Positions 24,686-35,228 are shown, counted from the first letter of the stretch. The stretch: DNA of 64,000 nucleotides from Colwellia_A sp047621305 (GCA_047621305.1 JBLHNB010000003.1:69036-133035), one strand, 5' to 3'. Program-made: numbers and translations. Notes: generated by a model from the letters alone, not told the origin.

Positions 24686-26719
24686 ATGCAAAAATTCTGT
24701 CGTATCGCTATTGCTGTTTCTTTGTCGTTAATGAGTATTCATACTTTTGCTGACGACAATAAAAATAACGTTGAGACGCTTCCCATATTGACTCCTGAGA
24801 GTCAACATACGACGTCCAGTAAGCGAATAACGGCACAATTTACGCGTGCACATTACAAACAAGTTAAAATGGATGATGTACTGTCAGAGAAAATTTTTGA
24901 CAGATACATCAAACAATTAGACTATTCTCGTAATATATTTTTAGCCTCCGATGTTGAAGGCTTTGAAAAACACCGCCTCGATTTTGATAGTGTTATATCT
25001 CGAGGTCGTTTAGATGTCGCTTATGAAATTTATAATTTTAATTTAAAGCGTCGCCTTGAGCGTTATGAACATGCACTTAACCTCCTTGAAAAACCGTTTG
25101 ATTTTACCCTAGATGAAAATTATTATTTTGATCGTGAAGAAGCTAACTGGCCTACCAGTGAAGCAGAAATTAATGAACTTTGGCGCTTAAAAACAAAATT
25201 TGATGCTCTAAATCTTGCACTCACAGGTAAAGAATGGCCTAAAATTAAAGAAATTTTGGGCAAGCGTTATCGTTCAGCGATCAAGCGCTTAAAACAAAGT
25301 GAAAGTGAAGATGTTTTTCAAATCGTGATGAACAGTTTTGCTCGAGTTGTTGAACCTCATACGTCTTATTTATCCCCTCGTAATGCTGAACGCTTCCAAA
25401 TGGAAATGAATTTATCGTTAGAAGGTATCGGTGCTGTATTACGTGCAGAAGAAGATTACACCGTTATCCAAAGTGTCGTCTCAGGGGGACCGGCAGATAA
25501 ATCCAATGAACTAAAACCAAAAGATAGAATTATTGGTGTCTCACAAGATAAACAAGATTTTGTTGACGTTATTGGCTGGCGTTTAGATGATGTAGTTGAA
25601 CTTATCAAAGGGCCTAAAGGCAGTAGAGTTCGTCTACAAGTACTACCGGGCGAATCTGACGATGCTTCTAATACCAAAATTGTTTCTATTGTCAGAGACA
25701 AAATTAAACTGGAAGACCGCGCAGCCAAATCTGAAGTTTATTTTGAAAAAGAAGGCGATGAAAATAGCAAGAAATTAGGTGTTATTAACATACCCAGTTT
25801 TTATAATAACCTTTCAAGAGATGTAAAAGCAGAAATTGAAAAACTAAAAACGGCGGGTGTGGAAGGTCTTATTGTTGATCTTCGGGGTAATGGCGGTGGA
25901 TCATTAACAGAAGCAACACGATTGACCGGTCTATTTATAGATAAAGGACCTGTTGTACAAATTCGTGATGGTGCCAATCGTATTCAAGTGAATAGTGATA
26001 ATGACGGTATTAGTTATTATGATGGACCATTAACTGTCATGGTTGACCGCTTTAGTGCTTCAGCTTCCGAGATTTTTTCTGCGGCAATACAAGATTACGG
26101 ACGTGGCGTGATTGTGGGTGAACATACTTTTGGTAAAGGAACCGTACAACAGCATCGTGGTTTAGGTCGCGTATATGATTTATACGAAAACCCTTTCGGT
26201 AGTATTCAATTTACTATTGCAAAATTTTACCGTATCGATGGAGGCAGTACACAACACCGTGGTGTTTTACCTGACATAGAGTTTCCTTCCGCTATAGACC
26301 CAGAAGAGTGGGGCGAGAGTAGAGAAAAGAACGCACTACCTTGGGATCAAATACCGAAAGCGAGTTATAACAAATTAAATGATATAAATGCTGATCTTTC
26401 TTATTTAAACTCAATGTATATTGAGCGTATTAAAGAGAATAAAGAGTTTAATTATTTACTAGAAGACATTAGTATTTATAAAGCAGAAAAAGACGACAAA
26501 ACTATTTCACTTAATATTACGCAACGTAAAGAAAAACGAGAAACGAGAAAAGCGAAACAATTAATTCGAGCAAATCAGCGCTTAGCTACTTTAGGCAAAG
26601 AAAAGGTCAGCTCTTTAGATGACTTACCTGATGAATTAGATGAACTTGACCCTTTCTTAGATGAAACAGCTCGTATTACATTTGATTTAGTCTCACTTGG
26701 TCGCGTGGCGAAGAAGTAA
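24686..26719 (+). CDS. prc: Tail-specific (C-terminal processing) protease Prc
   Basis: A 677-residue periplasmic S41 protease: signal peptide ending near AFTFADD (about residue 23), N-terminal helical domain, PDZ domain at about 235-325, and the catalytic core with S459 in FSASASEIF and K484 in FGKGTVQ, 25 apart as in E. coli (S452/K477). It degrades proteins with nonpolar C-termini, including MepS and FtsI processing. GGAG precedes the ATG. Length matches the family (about 680). Confidence 0.96.
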   Translation: MQKFCRIAIAVSLSLMSIHTFADDNKNNVETLPILTPESQHTTSSKRITAQFTRAHYKQVKMDDVLSEKIFDRYIKQLDYSRNIFLASDVEGFEKHRLDFDSVISRGRLDVAYEIYNFNLKRRLERYEHALNLLEKPFDFTLDENYYFDREEANWPTSEAEINELWRLKTKFDALNLALTGKEWPKIKEILGKRYRSAIKRLKQSESEDVFQIVMNSFARVVEPHTSYLSPRNAERFQMEMNLSLEGIGAVLRAEEDYTVIQSVVSGGPADKSNELKPKDRIIGVSQDKQDFVDVIGWRLDDVVELIKGPKGSRVRLQVLPGESDDASNTKIVSIVRDKIKLEDRAAKSEVYFEKEGDENSKKLGVINIPSFYNNLSRDVKAEIEKLKTAGVEGLIVDLRGNGGGSLTEATRLTGLFIDKGPVVQIRDGANRIQVNSDNDGISYYDGPLTVMVDRFSASASEIFSAAIQDYGRGVIVGEHTFGKGTVQQHRGLGRVYDLYENPFGSIQFTIAKFYRIDGGSTQHRGVLPDIEFPSAIDPEEWGESREKNALPWDQIPKASYNKLNDINADLSYLNSMYIERIKENKEFNYLLEDISIYKAEKDDKTISLNITQRKEKRETRKAKQLIRANQRLATLGKEKVSSLDDLPDELDELDPFLDETARITFDLVSLGRVAKK

Positions 26720-26735
26720 GTAATAGAATACAGTA

Positions 26736-26767
26736 TAAAAAAACCGCCTTTCATGGCGGTTTTTTTA
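26736..26767. terminator. Bidirectional intrinsic terminator after prc
   Basis: A-run, ACCGCC/GGCGGT 6-bp GC stem (26743-26748 with 26755-26760, 6-nt loop), then T7. It ends the msrC-proQ-prc transcript. Confidence 0.9.
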
Positions 26768-26876
26768 TAGAAAAACGATATTGTTGCATATTTATATAAA
26801 TGAGAATGAACTTGGGCTGTGTGATTGTAATAAATTGCTTGCAACCAGCGAAGACTCAAGGCATGTTAATCAGCTT

Positions 26877-26902
26877 ACAAACAAACAAACAAACAAACAA
26901 AC
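26877..26902 (+). repeat. Tetranucleotide microsatellite before nhaC
   Basis: ACAA is repeated about six and a half times, 47 bases before the nhaC start and therefore in the probable promoter or leader. Such tracts slip during replication and could vary expression. Confidence 0.9.
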
Positions 26903-26948
26903 ATATAAACATATAATAATAATTACATTACAAAGGTAAAGCGCATTT

Positions 26949-28403
26949 ATGTCAGATCCAATAACAACAAAAGAACCTAGCTTCCTAGACGCTATCATTC
27001 CCTTGATTGCACTTATTGCTATGTTGGCCGCATCCGTTTCATTTTTTGCAGACAACTCCTCATTTGGACCTAATCAAATAGCCTTATTATTAGCGATGGG
27101 AATTGCTTGTATAATTGGACTTAAAAATGGCTATACATGGGGCTCTATCGAAAAAGCTATAACTAATGGCATTTCAATTTCATTGGGAGCCATTTTAATT
27201 TTATTAACGGTTGGTGCCTTAATTGGTACTTGGTTGCTCTCAGGTACCGTACCTACGATGGTATATTACGGATTACAAATCATTGACCCTAGCTGGTTTT
27301 ATGCCGCAGCGTGTTTAGTATGTGGTGTTGTCGCAATGAGTATCGGTAGCTCATGGACAACTGCTGCAACGGTTGGTGTGGCATTTATAGGTATTGCGAC
27401 GGGCTTTGAAATGTCTACGGCGGTGACCGCTGGAGCCGTCATTTCTGGCGCTTACTTTGGTGATAAACTTTCCCCTCTATCAGAAACAACCAATTTAGCA
27501 CCAGCAGTTGCTGGCAGTGAACTCTTTGATCATATTCGTTATATGTTATGGACAACTATTCCCTCAATTTCAATCGCGCTCATTTTATTTTTAATTATTG
27601 GTTTTAATCATTCCTCTGAAAATCTCGGTAGTACACAAGCAATCGAGACATTAACAAATACATTAGAATCAACCTATAATATTACGATTTTAAACCTTAT
27701 TCCTTTGGTTGTTTTACTTTTTTTAGCGGTAAAGAAAATGCCGGCATTTCCTGCTGTTGCTATTGGCGCTATTATTGGCGCTATATGGGCGGCAATTTTT
27801 CAACAAGAACTGATTTTTACTATGGCTGAGGAAGGAGTTAGTCATACGCACGCTATTGTCACTGTCATTTGGACGGCATTTTTTGATGGTGTAGTCGTAA
27901 ACACCGGTAACAATGAGATTGATAAACTACTCAGTCGTGGTGGCATGTCGAGTATGTTAAATACCATATGGTTGGTGATGTGTGCATTGAGCTTTGGCGC
28001 TGTTTTAGAGCATTTAGGAATGTTAAAAAAGTTTGTCACATCCATTTTAAAAGCGGCTAAATCTACTGGCAGCTTAATAGCAAGTACGGTTGCAACATGT
28101 ATTGGTACTAACCTTATTACTGCTGATCAATATATGGCCATTGTCATGCCTGGACGTATGTATAAAGAAGAATATAAACGCAGAGGTCTTGACCCGGTAG
28201 TATTAAGTAGAACGCTAGAAGACTCAGGTACTATTACGTCTCCTCTCATTCCATGGAATACCTGTGGCGCTTTTATGTTTGGTGCCTTAGCACTGACATC
28301 GTACGAATATATTTTTTATTGCTTCTTTAATTTAATTAATCCTATTTTAGCTATTATTTATGGTTACGTCGGTTATAAAATAAGATATATAAAAGACAAT
28401 TAA
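26949..28403 (+). CDS. NhaC-family Na+/H+ antiporter
   Basis: A 484-residue polytopic inner-membrane protein with about 11-12 transmembrane segments and the NhaC hallmarks: SIGSSWTTAATVGVAF, GAVISGAYFGDKLSPLSETTNLAPA and, near the end, TITSPLIPWNTCGAFM. The family exchanges external protons for sodium, which suits a marine cell, but some members transport malate/lactate (MleN) and the sequence does not exclude that. AAAGG lies rather far (about 13 bases) before the ATG. Confidence 0.88.
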   Translation: MSDPITTKEPSFLDAIIPLIALIAMLAASVSFFADNSSFGPNQIALLLAMGIACIIGLKNGYTWGSIEKAITNGISISLGAILILLTVGALIGTWLLSGTVPTMVYYGLQIIDPSWFYAAACLVCGVVAMSIGSSWTTAATVGVAFIGIATGFEMSTAVTAGAVISGAYFGDKLSPLSETTNLAPAVAGSELFDHIRYMLWTTIPSISIALILFLIIGFNHSSENLGSTQAIETLTNTLESTYNITILNLIPLVVLLFLAVKKMPAFPAVAIGAIIGAIWAAIFQQELIFTMAEEGVSHTHAIVTVIWTAFFDGVVVNTGNNEIDKLLSRGGMSSMLNTIWLVMCALSFGAVLEHLGMLKKFVTSILKAAKSTGSLIASTVATCIGTNLITADQYMAIVMPGRMYKEEYKRRGLDPVVLSRTLEDSGTITSPLIPWNTCGAFMFGALALTSYEYIFYCFFNLINPILAIIYGYVGYKIRYIKDN

Positions 28404-28436
28404 TTATTTTTTATTAAAGTTAATAAATATTCAATT

Positions 28437-28463
28437 AAAAAGCCTGTAGATAACAGGCTTTTT
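28437..28463 (+). terminator. Intrinsic terminator after the NhaC gene
   Basis: AGCCTGT (28441-28447) pairs with ACAGGCT (28453-28459), extended by flanking A and T runs and followed by T tail. Confidence 0.88.
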
Positions 28464-28467
28464 AAAT

Positions 28468-28520
28468 TCTATTTCTATTTCTATTTCTATTAATATTCAA
28501 TGTTGATTTCAATGTTGATT
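28468..28520 (+). repeat. Two short tandem repeats before pepN
   Basis: TCTATT occurs four times in tandem (28468-28491), and TCAATGTTGATT occurs twice in tandem (28497-28520). Both are direct repeats in the pepN upstream region, likely slippage products. Confidence 0.85.
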
Positions 28521-28559
28521 TAACCATACGACTCATTAACGACACTAAGGATTTTTAAT

Positions 28560-31130
28560 ATGGCCGATTTTGTTGCGCGTGTATTAGCTGATTATACCAA
28601 AAGCCAATTTAATATTTTAACGACAGACTTAACTTTCGACCTTGCAGATAAGTCAACAGTAGTTACTAATGTTATGAAAATAACAAAAACAGTAAATGGT
28701 AGTGCAATACTGCATTTAAATGGCGAACATTTAAAGCTGTTGTCGATATCTTTAAATGAAACTGAGCTCGATGAAACTCAATACCAGTTAGAAAATGATG
28801 GCTTGTTGTTAACAACATCATTGTCTTCTTTTACGCTAACGATCGTGACTGAAATTAATCCTTTGGAAAATACATCCTTAGAGGGGCTCTTTAAATCAGG
28901 TAATGCGTTTTGCACACAATGTGAAGCGGAGGGATTTAGGCGAATAAGTTATTATCTTGACCGACCTGATGTTATGGCAAAATTTAGCACTAAAGTTATT
29001 GCTGATAAAAAGGCTTACCCTTATTTATTATCAAATGGTAATAAAGTAGCGGAAGGTGATTTACCAGAAGGGCGACATTTTGTTGAGTGGCAAGACCCTT
29101 TTCCAAAACCTTGTTATTTATTTGCCTTGGTTGCAGGGGATTTCGACCTGTTGCAAGATACATTCATCACATCATCAGATCGGGAAGTCGCTTTAGAAAT
29201 TTTCGTAGATAAAGGTAATTTATCAAAAGCTAGCCATGCGATGGCATCACTTAAGCATTCAATGACTTGGGACGAAGATACATTTGGCCTTGAATATGAC
29301 CTTGATATTTATATGATAGTCGCCGTCGATTTTTTCAACATGGGGGCAATGGAAAATAAAGGGTTGAATGTTTTTAACAGTAAATATGTATTAGCAGATG
29401 AAACCACCGCAACCGATACGGATTATTTTAATATTGAAGCTGTTATCGCTCATGAATATTTCCATAACTGGACAGGTAACCGTGTTACTTGTCGAGATTG
29501 GTTTCAACTGAGCTTAAAAGAAGGGCTAACGGTATTTCGCGATCAACAGTTCAGTGCAGATATGAATTCTGCTGTTGTCGGCAGAATTCAAAACGTTAGA
29601 GTTTTACGCTCGTTACAATTTGCTGAAGATGCCGGGCCAATGGCACACGCTATTCGTCCAGAAAAAGTCATGGAAATGAATAACTTTTATACCTTAACTG
29701 TCTATGAAAAGGGAGCTGAAGTTATTCGTATGTTACACACCTTACTTGGTAAGGAAAATTTTAGAAAAGGCATGGATCTTTATTTTAAACGTTTTGATGG
29801 TATGGCGGTGACTTGTGATGACTTTATCGAGGCGATGGCAGATGCTTCAAATATCAACCTTGATCATTTTAAACGTTGGTATAGTCAAGCAGGCACGCCT
29901 TTATTGAAAGTCAAAGAAACCTTTAATAAGTCAACAGGACAACTGACTTTAACGATTGAACAACACCATGAAGCAACAAAAAGTCAGCCACTTAAAAAAC
30001 CATTACATATTCCCATTAATATTGAACTCATTGTCGATAAAGAAGGTTCACAACATCAACAATTACTTGAGTTAAAAGAAAAACAACAAACGTGGACATT
30101 TGAAGGCTTTAAAGAAAAACCTGTGGTTGCCTTTCTCGCCGGATTTACTGCGCCTGTTAATGTGGACTACAAGCAAAGTGATGAAGAGCTTGAAGCTATT
30201 ATACTTTATGCTATCGATGAATTTTGTCGCTGGGATGCAGGACAAAAATTATTGGTTACTTATATTAAGCGTCTATTAATAGAGCCTGATTTAATCTTGT
30301 CAGAGAAGATACTGTCAATATTTTCACATGTTTTAACGAGTGATATTGACAACAATTTAAAAGCGGAACAATTAACATTACCTACTTTTGATGAGATTGC
30401 GGCAACAGTTACTGAAGTTGATCCCGTAAAGTTAGTTGACGCAATAGAGCAGTTAAAACGTTTTTTAGCAATCGGTCTTAAAGCAGATTTTACCGATACG
30501 TACCATCAATGTGTAACAGCTAACTTTGCTAATGATAAAGTAGCGATAGGACAGCGAGCATTAAAAAATGTGTGCCTTTCTTACTTATCAATGCTTGAAC
30601 ATAGCGGCGAACTGGTTAAACAGCATTATGATAATTCAGATAATATGACAGATACCTTGGCGGCTTTGTCTTCAAGTGCAAAAAATAATCTTGTTTGTTA
30701 CGATCAACAAATGCAAATATTTGAACAGAAATGGCAAACCACAAGTTTAGTGATGGACAAGTGGTTTTCAATTAGTGCTTCGTTATCTAATGATGATATC
30801 TACCAACGTCTTAATCAGTTACTCAAACATCCTTTATTTAGTTTGAAAAATCCCAATAGGGCGCGTTCTCTTATCGGTGCTTTTGCGGTAAGTAATCCTA
30901 AATATTTTCATTGCAGTAGTGGTCGTGGCTATAAATTTTTAGCCAAACAAATCACCTTACTCAATGAAATAAATCCACAAGTGGCTTCTCGTCTTATTAC
31001 ACCTTTGATCCAATTTAAAAGTTTTGATAAAGCACGTCAGCAGTTAATAAAAAATGAACTTGAACAATTAGCGTTATTACCTACATTGTCAAAAGATCTT
31101 AAAGAAAAACTGGATGCCGCGTTAGCTTAA
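28560..31130 (+). CDS. pepN: Aminopeptidase N
   Basis: An 856-residue M1 metallopeptidase: exopeptidase motif GAMEN at 262-266 and zinc site HEYFH at 298-302 with the third ligand E321, one residue offset from E. coli PepN. The C-terminal helical cap domain runs from about 540. It is the main broad-specificity cytosolic aminopeptidase. The length fits (family about 870). AAGGA precedes the ATG. Confidence 0.97.
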   Translation: MADFVARVLADYTKSQFNILTTDLTFDLADKSTVVTNVMKITKTVNGSAILHLNGEHLKLLSISLNETELDETQYQLENDGLLLTTSLSSFTLTIVTEINPLENTSLEGLFKSGNAFCTQCEAEGFRRISYYLDRPDVMAKFSTKVIADKKAYPYLLSNGNKVAEGDLPEGRHFVEWQDPFPKPCYLFALVAGDFDLLQDTFITSSDREVALEIFVDKGNLSKASHAMASLKHSMTWDEDTFGLEYDLDIYMIVAVDFFNMGAMENKGLNVFNSKYVLADETTATDTDYFNIEAVIAHEYFHNWTGNRVTCRDWFQLSLKEGLTVFRDQQFSADMNSAVVGRIQNVRVLRSLQFAEDAGPMAHAIRPEKVMEMNNFYTLTVYEKGAEVIRMLHTLLGKENFRKGMDLYFKRFDGMAVTCDDFIEAMADASNINLDHFKRWYSQAGTPLLKVKETFNKSTGQLTLTIEQHHEATKSQPLKKPLHIPINIELIVDKEGSQHQQLLELKEKQQTWTFEGFKEKPVVAFLAGFTAPVNVDYKQSDEELEAIILYAIDEFCRWDAGQKLLVTYIKRLLIEPDLILSEKILSIFSHVLTSDIDNNLKAEQLTLPTFDEIAATVTEVDPVKLVDAIEQLKRFLAIGLKADFTDTYHQCVTANFANDKVAIGQRALKNVCLSYLSMLEHSGELVKQHYDNSDNMTDTLAALSSSAKNNLVCYDQQMQIFEQKWQTTSLVMDKWFSISASLSNDDIYQRLNQLLKHPLFSLKNPNRARSLIGAFAVSNPKYFHCSSGRGYKFLAKQITLLNEINPQVASRLITPLIQFKSFDKARQQLIKNELEQLALLPTLSKDLKEKLDAALA

Positions 31131-31145
31131 TAATTTAACCCATTA

Positions 31146-31175
31146 CAGCAGTTGTTAACTTCACGACAACTGCTG
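31146..31175 (+). terminator. Hairpin after pepN
   Basis: A perfect 10-bp stem (31146-31155 with 31166-31175) lies between pepN and the DUF2835 gene; it lacks a T-run, so may be a processing or partial-termination structure. Confidence 0.4.
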
Positions 31176-31193
31176 ATATTCACTGTGAGCATT

Positions 31194-31409
31194 ATGAAGT
31201 ACTATTTCACTATTAACATGTCCTATGAGGATTTTCTCCCTTATTATCAAGGAACGGCATCTACTGTATCGGTTGTAACGACGCAAGGACAAAGAGTGCA
31301 ATTTCCAGCAATGCATATTAAAAAATATCTAACTCGCTTAGGGATAAGGGGCTATTTTTGTATGAATACCGAAAATAACAAATTTTTATCATTGGATAAA
31401 ATAACCTAA
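31194..31409 (+). CDS. DUF2835 family protein
   Basis: A 71-residue protein (MKYYFTINMSYEDFLPYYQG... ending NNKFLSLDKIT) with the DUF2835 pattern, including a QRVQFPAMHIKKYL stretch and GIRGYFC. The frame opens earlier at a TTG inside the hairpin, but the family begins at this ATG, preceded by GTGAG. The function is unknown; it is a small conserved gammaproteobacterial gene often located near pepN. Confidence 0.85.
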   Translation: MKYYFTINMSYEDFLPYYQGTASTVSVVTTQGQRVQFPAMHIKKYLTRLGIRGYFCMNTENNKFLSLDKIT

Positions 31410-31742
31410 TTAGAGTTTATGCTTTAAACAGTGGTCAGACCATCCGACGACTAATACTTTTCCTATATACCCCGTAAACAAGTGCTATTTCATTAACTTA
31501 GTTGTAACCTGCTTGTTTAAATAACCTAGGTTTTAAACAAGCGTTTTAAACATTGTATCGTATTCGTGCTTTTCTCTTATGCAAGTCCATAAAATACAGC
31601 GTCTTAATAAATGTTTTTTGCCCTTGCCTGTAAGATGAAATGATGCAATTATTGTTTTATCCACTATAGTAAAATAGAAAAATTAAAAGTGGCAGAGAAT
31701 AAATATAAAAAATAAATGGTTCGAGTCTTGGGAGAGAAATAA
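31410..31742 (+). other. Intergenic region before the envelope module
   Basis: No gene was seen. It holds one 11-bp perfect stem-loop (31511-31521 with 31532-31542), a TATAGT -10-like box at 31665 without a convincing -35, and GGGAGAG just before the next start. Confidence 0.5.
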
Positions 31743-33788
31743 ATGAAACATAGCCTTCGCGGTAGGTTTTATAAAAAGCCAATAGCTATCAGTATTACAG
31801 CGGCACTATTGTCATTAACAGTTACAAGTGCATATGCTAAAAATTTTGAAGTCGGTAAGTTTGATATCAGTTTTGATTCAACTTTTTCCGTTGGCTCCAG
31901 TTGGCGAGTAGAAGACAGAAACTGGACTGATAATGTTGGAAAATCAAATAATCTCAAAAATGGTTTCGACTTTAGACAATACCATCCAGTATTAAATGCC
32001 AATCCTGATGCCGCAACTGTGTGGAACGGTGCAGGCGGGTATTCAACGAATGGTGATAATGGTAATTTAAATTATGACTCTGGTGATAGTTTTTCTCAAA
32101 TAGTTAAAGGTTCTCATGAATTAGATATACGTTATGACAATGTAGGATTATTTGTTCGTGGTATGTATTTCTATGATTTTGAAATGATGGATAATGATCG
32201 CGCATGGACAAATCCAAGTTCAGGGGTTATTCATGATCCTTGTCGTGACGATAACGCAAAAGAACAACTTTGTCGTGATATTAGACTATTAGACGCGTTT
32301 GTTTATGGTAATTTTGAATTAGGTGAAATGCCCTTATCGGTTAGAGTGGGTCAACAAGTGATCAGCTGGGGCGAGAGTACGTTAATTTCACATGGTATTA
32401 GTGAATTAAACCCTGTCGATATTGCGCGATTAAAAGCACCGGGTTCTGAGTTAAAAGAAGCATTCATTCCATTTGGTGCTGTATGGGCATCACTTGGGGT
32501 AACAGAAACTTTTAACGTTGAAATGTTTTATCAATACAGCTGGGAGAAAACAATTTTGCCTGCACCGGGGAGCTACTTTTCTACCAATGATTTTGCAGGA
32601 GATGGTGGTCAGTTTAATAATGTACAACTAAACTTTGCTAGTAACCCTGATATGGATCTAGACTTTTTAATTTCTGGATTAAATGCTTTAAGAGCACAAG
32701 TGCTCAATGGCAAGGTTGCGATGGCAGACGCAGGTGGTGCATATGTTACTGCTTTTCCCACTAAAATTACGCTTAGAAAAGAAGACGCGGTCAATGAACC
32801 TGAAAACGGTGGCCAATACGGTATGCGTTTATCATGGTATTTACCTGAACTTAACGATACTGAGTTAAGCTTGTATTATATGAACTACCATAGTCGTCGT
32901 CCGGTTTTTTCTGGCATTACGTCAGACTTTAGTGGTCAAGCTTTAGCACACGATGTGGGCTTATTATTATCAGAAGGTATCACTTATGATAATTACTCGA
33001 ACTTAAAAGCATTTTCAAGTGTTGAACTCGATTACATTGAAGATATCGAGCTTTATGCGATGAGTTTTAACACGGTTATCGGTACTACATCGGTTGCGGG
33101 TGAAGTAACCTACCGCCAAAATGAACCATTGCAAATAGATGATGTTGAGTTACTTTTTGCTGCTATGCCACAACAATTAGCCAATGATCTCGGTCGCACT
33201 GAATTAGATGGTGTTTCTCAAATGCCGACTTTTCAAGGCGGTGAACGCGCCAATGGTTTTGTTTTATCTGATACTTTACAAGCACAATTTACGTTAACAC
33301 ATTTGTGGGGGCCTACTTTAGGTGCGGGTCAATTTACCACGTTGTTAGAAGTTGGTGGTATTAATATTCAAGACATGCCGGATAAAGATGTACTGCGTTT
33401 AAATGGCCCAGGTACGGCTAGAAACGGCGGTATAGCAGGCAAAGAAGGTTTAGAAGCGGCATTACAAGATGGTGTTGAACAAAATCCATTTCCTGATGAA
33501 TTTTCTTGGGGATATCGCTTAGTCGGCAAACTTGCTTTTAATAATGTTTTCGCGGGTATCAATATTTCACCTCGCATCATTTTTTCACATGATGTTGAGG
33601 GGATCACACCGGATCCACTATTTATGTTTGTTGAAGAGCGTAAATCAATATCTTTTGGTACAACGTTCGATTATCAAAGTCGCTGGTCAGCTGATATTAG
33701 CTACAATCAATTCTTTGATGGTGTCGGTACAACCAATCAGATGGCAGACCGTGATTATGTGTCTTTCAGTATCAAATACTCAATATAG
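31743..33788 (+). CDS. DUF1302 family outer-membrane-type protein
   Basis: A 681-residue exported protein with a signal peptide (cleavage near SAYAKN, residue 33) and, after it, repeated amphipathic beta strands with many aromatics and glycines, ending in the porin-like YVSFSIKYSI. DUF1302 proteins are predicted outer-membrane beta barrels. It is followed 11 bases later by a DUF1329 gene, the usual pair. Its likely role is the outer-membrane channel of a transport system with the RND protein encoded downstream; this is inference. The strong GGGAGAG supports the chosen ATG. Confidence 0.85.
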   Translation: MKHSLRGRFYKKPIAISITAALLSLTVTSAYAKNFEVGKFDISFDSTFSVGSSWRVEDRNWTDNVGKSNNLKNGFDFRQYHPVLNANPDAATVWNGAGGYSTNGDNGNLNYDSGDSFSQIVKGSHELDIRYDNVGLFVRGMYFYDFEMMDNDRAWTNPSSGVIHDPCRDDNAKEQLCRDIRLLDAFVYGNFELGEMPLSVRVGQQVISWGESTLISHGISELNPVDIARLKAPGSELKEAFIPFGAVWASLGVTETFNVEMFYQYSWEKTILPAPGSYFSTNDFAGDGGQFNNVQLNFASNPDMDLDFLISGLNALRAQVLNGKVAMADAGGAYVTAFPTKITLRKEDAVNEPENGGQYGMRLSWYLPELNDTELSLYYMNYHSRRPVFSGITSDFSGQALAHDVGLLLSEGITYDNYSNLKAFSSVELDYIEDIELYAMSFNTVIGTTSVAGEVTYRQNEPLQIDDVELLFAAMPQQLANDLGRTELDGVSQMPTFQGGERANGFVLSDTLQAQFTLTHLWGPTLGAGQFTTLLEVGGINIQDMPDKDVLRLNGPGTARNGGIAGKEGLEAALQDGVEQNPFPDEFSWGYRLVGKLAFNNVFAGINISPRIIFSHDVEGITPDPLFMFVEERKSISFGTTFDYQSRWSADISYNQFFDGVGTTNQMADRDYVSFSIKYSI

Positions 33789-33799
33789 GAACTGCTACT

Positions 33800-35176
33800 A
33801 TGAAAAAAACAATTAAAAAAACGGCATTATTGTCAATAGCTGTTTCACTATCCTTAGTAGGAACGAGTGCTATCGCTAAGATAAGTGCTGAACAAGCGGC
33901 TCGACTAAGTAAAGATTTAACACCTGTGGGGGCGGAGCGCTCTGCTAATAAGGATGGCTCTATTCCAAAATGGGAGGGTGGTATTACTTCTGCTCCTGCT
34001 GGATATAAAGTAGGTGATCATCATCAAGATCCTTTTGCTGAAGATAAAGCATTATTTACTGTTACAGCGAAAAACCTAGCCGAATATAAAAATGTACTTA
34101 CGCCAGGGCAAGTTAAGTTATTTGAAACTTACCCAGATACTTATAAAATGAATGTTTACCAAACTAGACGCTCAGCCTCATATCCTCAGCACGTTTATCA
34201 GGCAAGTATTGATAATGCAACACGCGCTGAATTGGTTGAAAATGGTAACGGCATTAAACAAGCTGCAGTGGGTATTCCATTTGCGGTACCAGCCAACGGT
34301 TTAGAAGCTATTTGGAATCATATATTACGCTATCGCAGTGAATCACTCACCCGTCATGGCGGACAGGCTGCGCCGACAGCATCAGGTGATTATACCTATA
34401 TTGGTTTTAATGAAGACTTACTTATTCCATATGCTGTTAATGGTGCAAAACCAGAGGTATTACAAGAAAGTAATATTTTATTTAAATTTAAACAACAGGT
34501 TACAGAACCTGCTCGTTTAGCAGGAACAGCATTATTAGTTCACGAAACCATGGATCAAATTAAAACTCCACGGCAGGCTTGGACCTACAATACCGGTCAA
34601 CGTCGTGTTCGTCGTGCGCCAAATGTAGCATACGATGCACCAGGTACTGCTTCAGATGGTTTACGTACCAATGATGATCTTGATATGTTTAACGGTGCTC
34701 CAAATAGATATAACTGGACATTAAAAGGGAAACAGGAACTACTGATCCCTTATAATGATTATCGTTTACATAGTGATACTCTTGACTATGATCAAATACT
34801 GCATCCAGGGCATATAAACCCTGAACATGTTCGTTATGAAAAACATCGGGTATGGGTCGTTGAGGCAGACTTAAAAAGTGATACACGTCATATATATAAA
34901 AAGCGCGTTTTCTTTATTGATGAAGATAGCTGGCAAATAGCAGTAACTGATATTTACGATAATCGTAATGAATTGTATCGTGTTGGTGTGGCTCATGGAA
35001 TTAATTACTATGAAGTCCCAACACAATGGACTACGCTTGAAGTATTCCATGATTTCCAATCACGTCGTTATATTGCGATGGGTTTAGATAATCAAGAAAA
35101 AATGTATGATTTTTCTGCAAAATTAAAAGATGTAGAGTTTACCCAATCAGCGCTTAAGCGTGGGGGTCGTCGTTAA
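33800..35176 (+). CDS. DUF1329 family periplasmic protein
   Basis: A 458-residue protein with a signal peptide (cleaved near AIAKI, residue 28) and the DUF1329 landmarks: ISAEQAARLSKDLTPVGAERSANKDGSIPKWEGG-type opening, TYNTGQRRVRRAPN and RVWVVEADLKSD. The family is thought to share a LolA/LolB-like fold, which would suit carrying a hydrophobic molecule across the periplasm; that is general knowledge of the family and not visible from sequence alone. It is co-transcribed with the DUF1302 gene; a terminator follows it. Confidence 0.85.
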   Translation: MKKTIKKTALLSIAVSLSLVGTSAIAKISAEQAARLSKDLTPVGAERSANKDGSIPKWEGGITSAPAGYKVGDHHQDPFAEDKALFTVTAKNLAEYKNVLTPGQVKLFETYPDTYKMNVYQTRRSASYPQHVYQASIDNATRAELVENGNGIKQAAVGIPFAVPANGLEAIWNHILRYRSESLTRHGGQAAPTASGDYTYIGFNEDLLIPYAVNGAKPEVLQESNILFKFKQQVTEPARLAGTALLVHETMDQIKTPRQAWTYNTGQRRVRRAPNVAYDAPGTASDGLRTNDDLDMFNGAPNRYNWTLKGKQELLIPYNDYRLHSDTLDYDQILHPGHINPEHVRYEKHRVWVVEADLKSDTRHIYKKRVFFIDEDSWQIAVTDIYDNRNELYRVGVAHGINYYEVPTQWTTLEVFHDFQSRRYIAMGLDNQEKMYDFSAKLKDVEFTQSALKRGGRR

Positions 35177-35201
35177 GTTTATTATTAATTTATGCTAGTT
35201 G

Positions 35202-35228
35202 AACGGCTGACTGTGGTCAGCCGTTTTT
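35202..35228 (+). terminator. Intrinsic terminator after the DUF1329 gene
   Basis: AACGGCTGAC pairs with GTCAGCCGTT (35202-35211 with 35216-35225, four-base loop) and is followed by TTTTT. It divides the envelope module into two transcripts. Confidence 0.85.
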
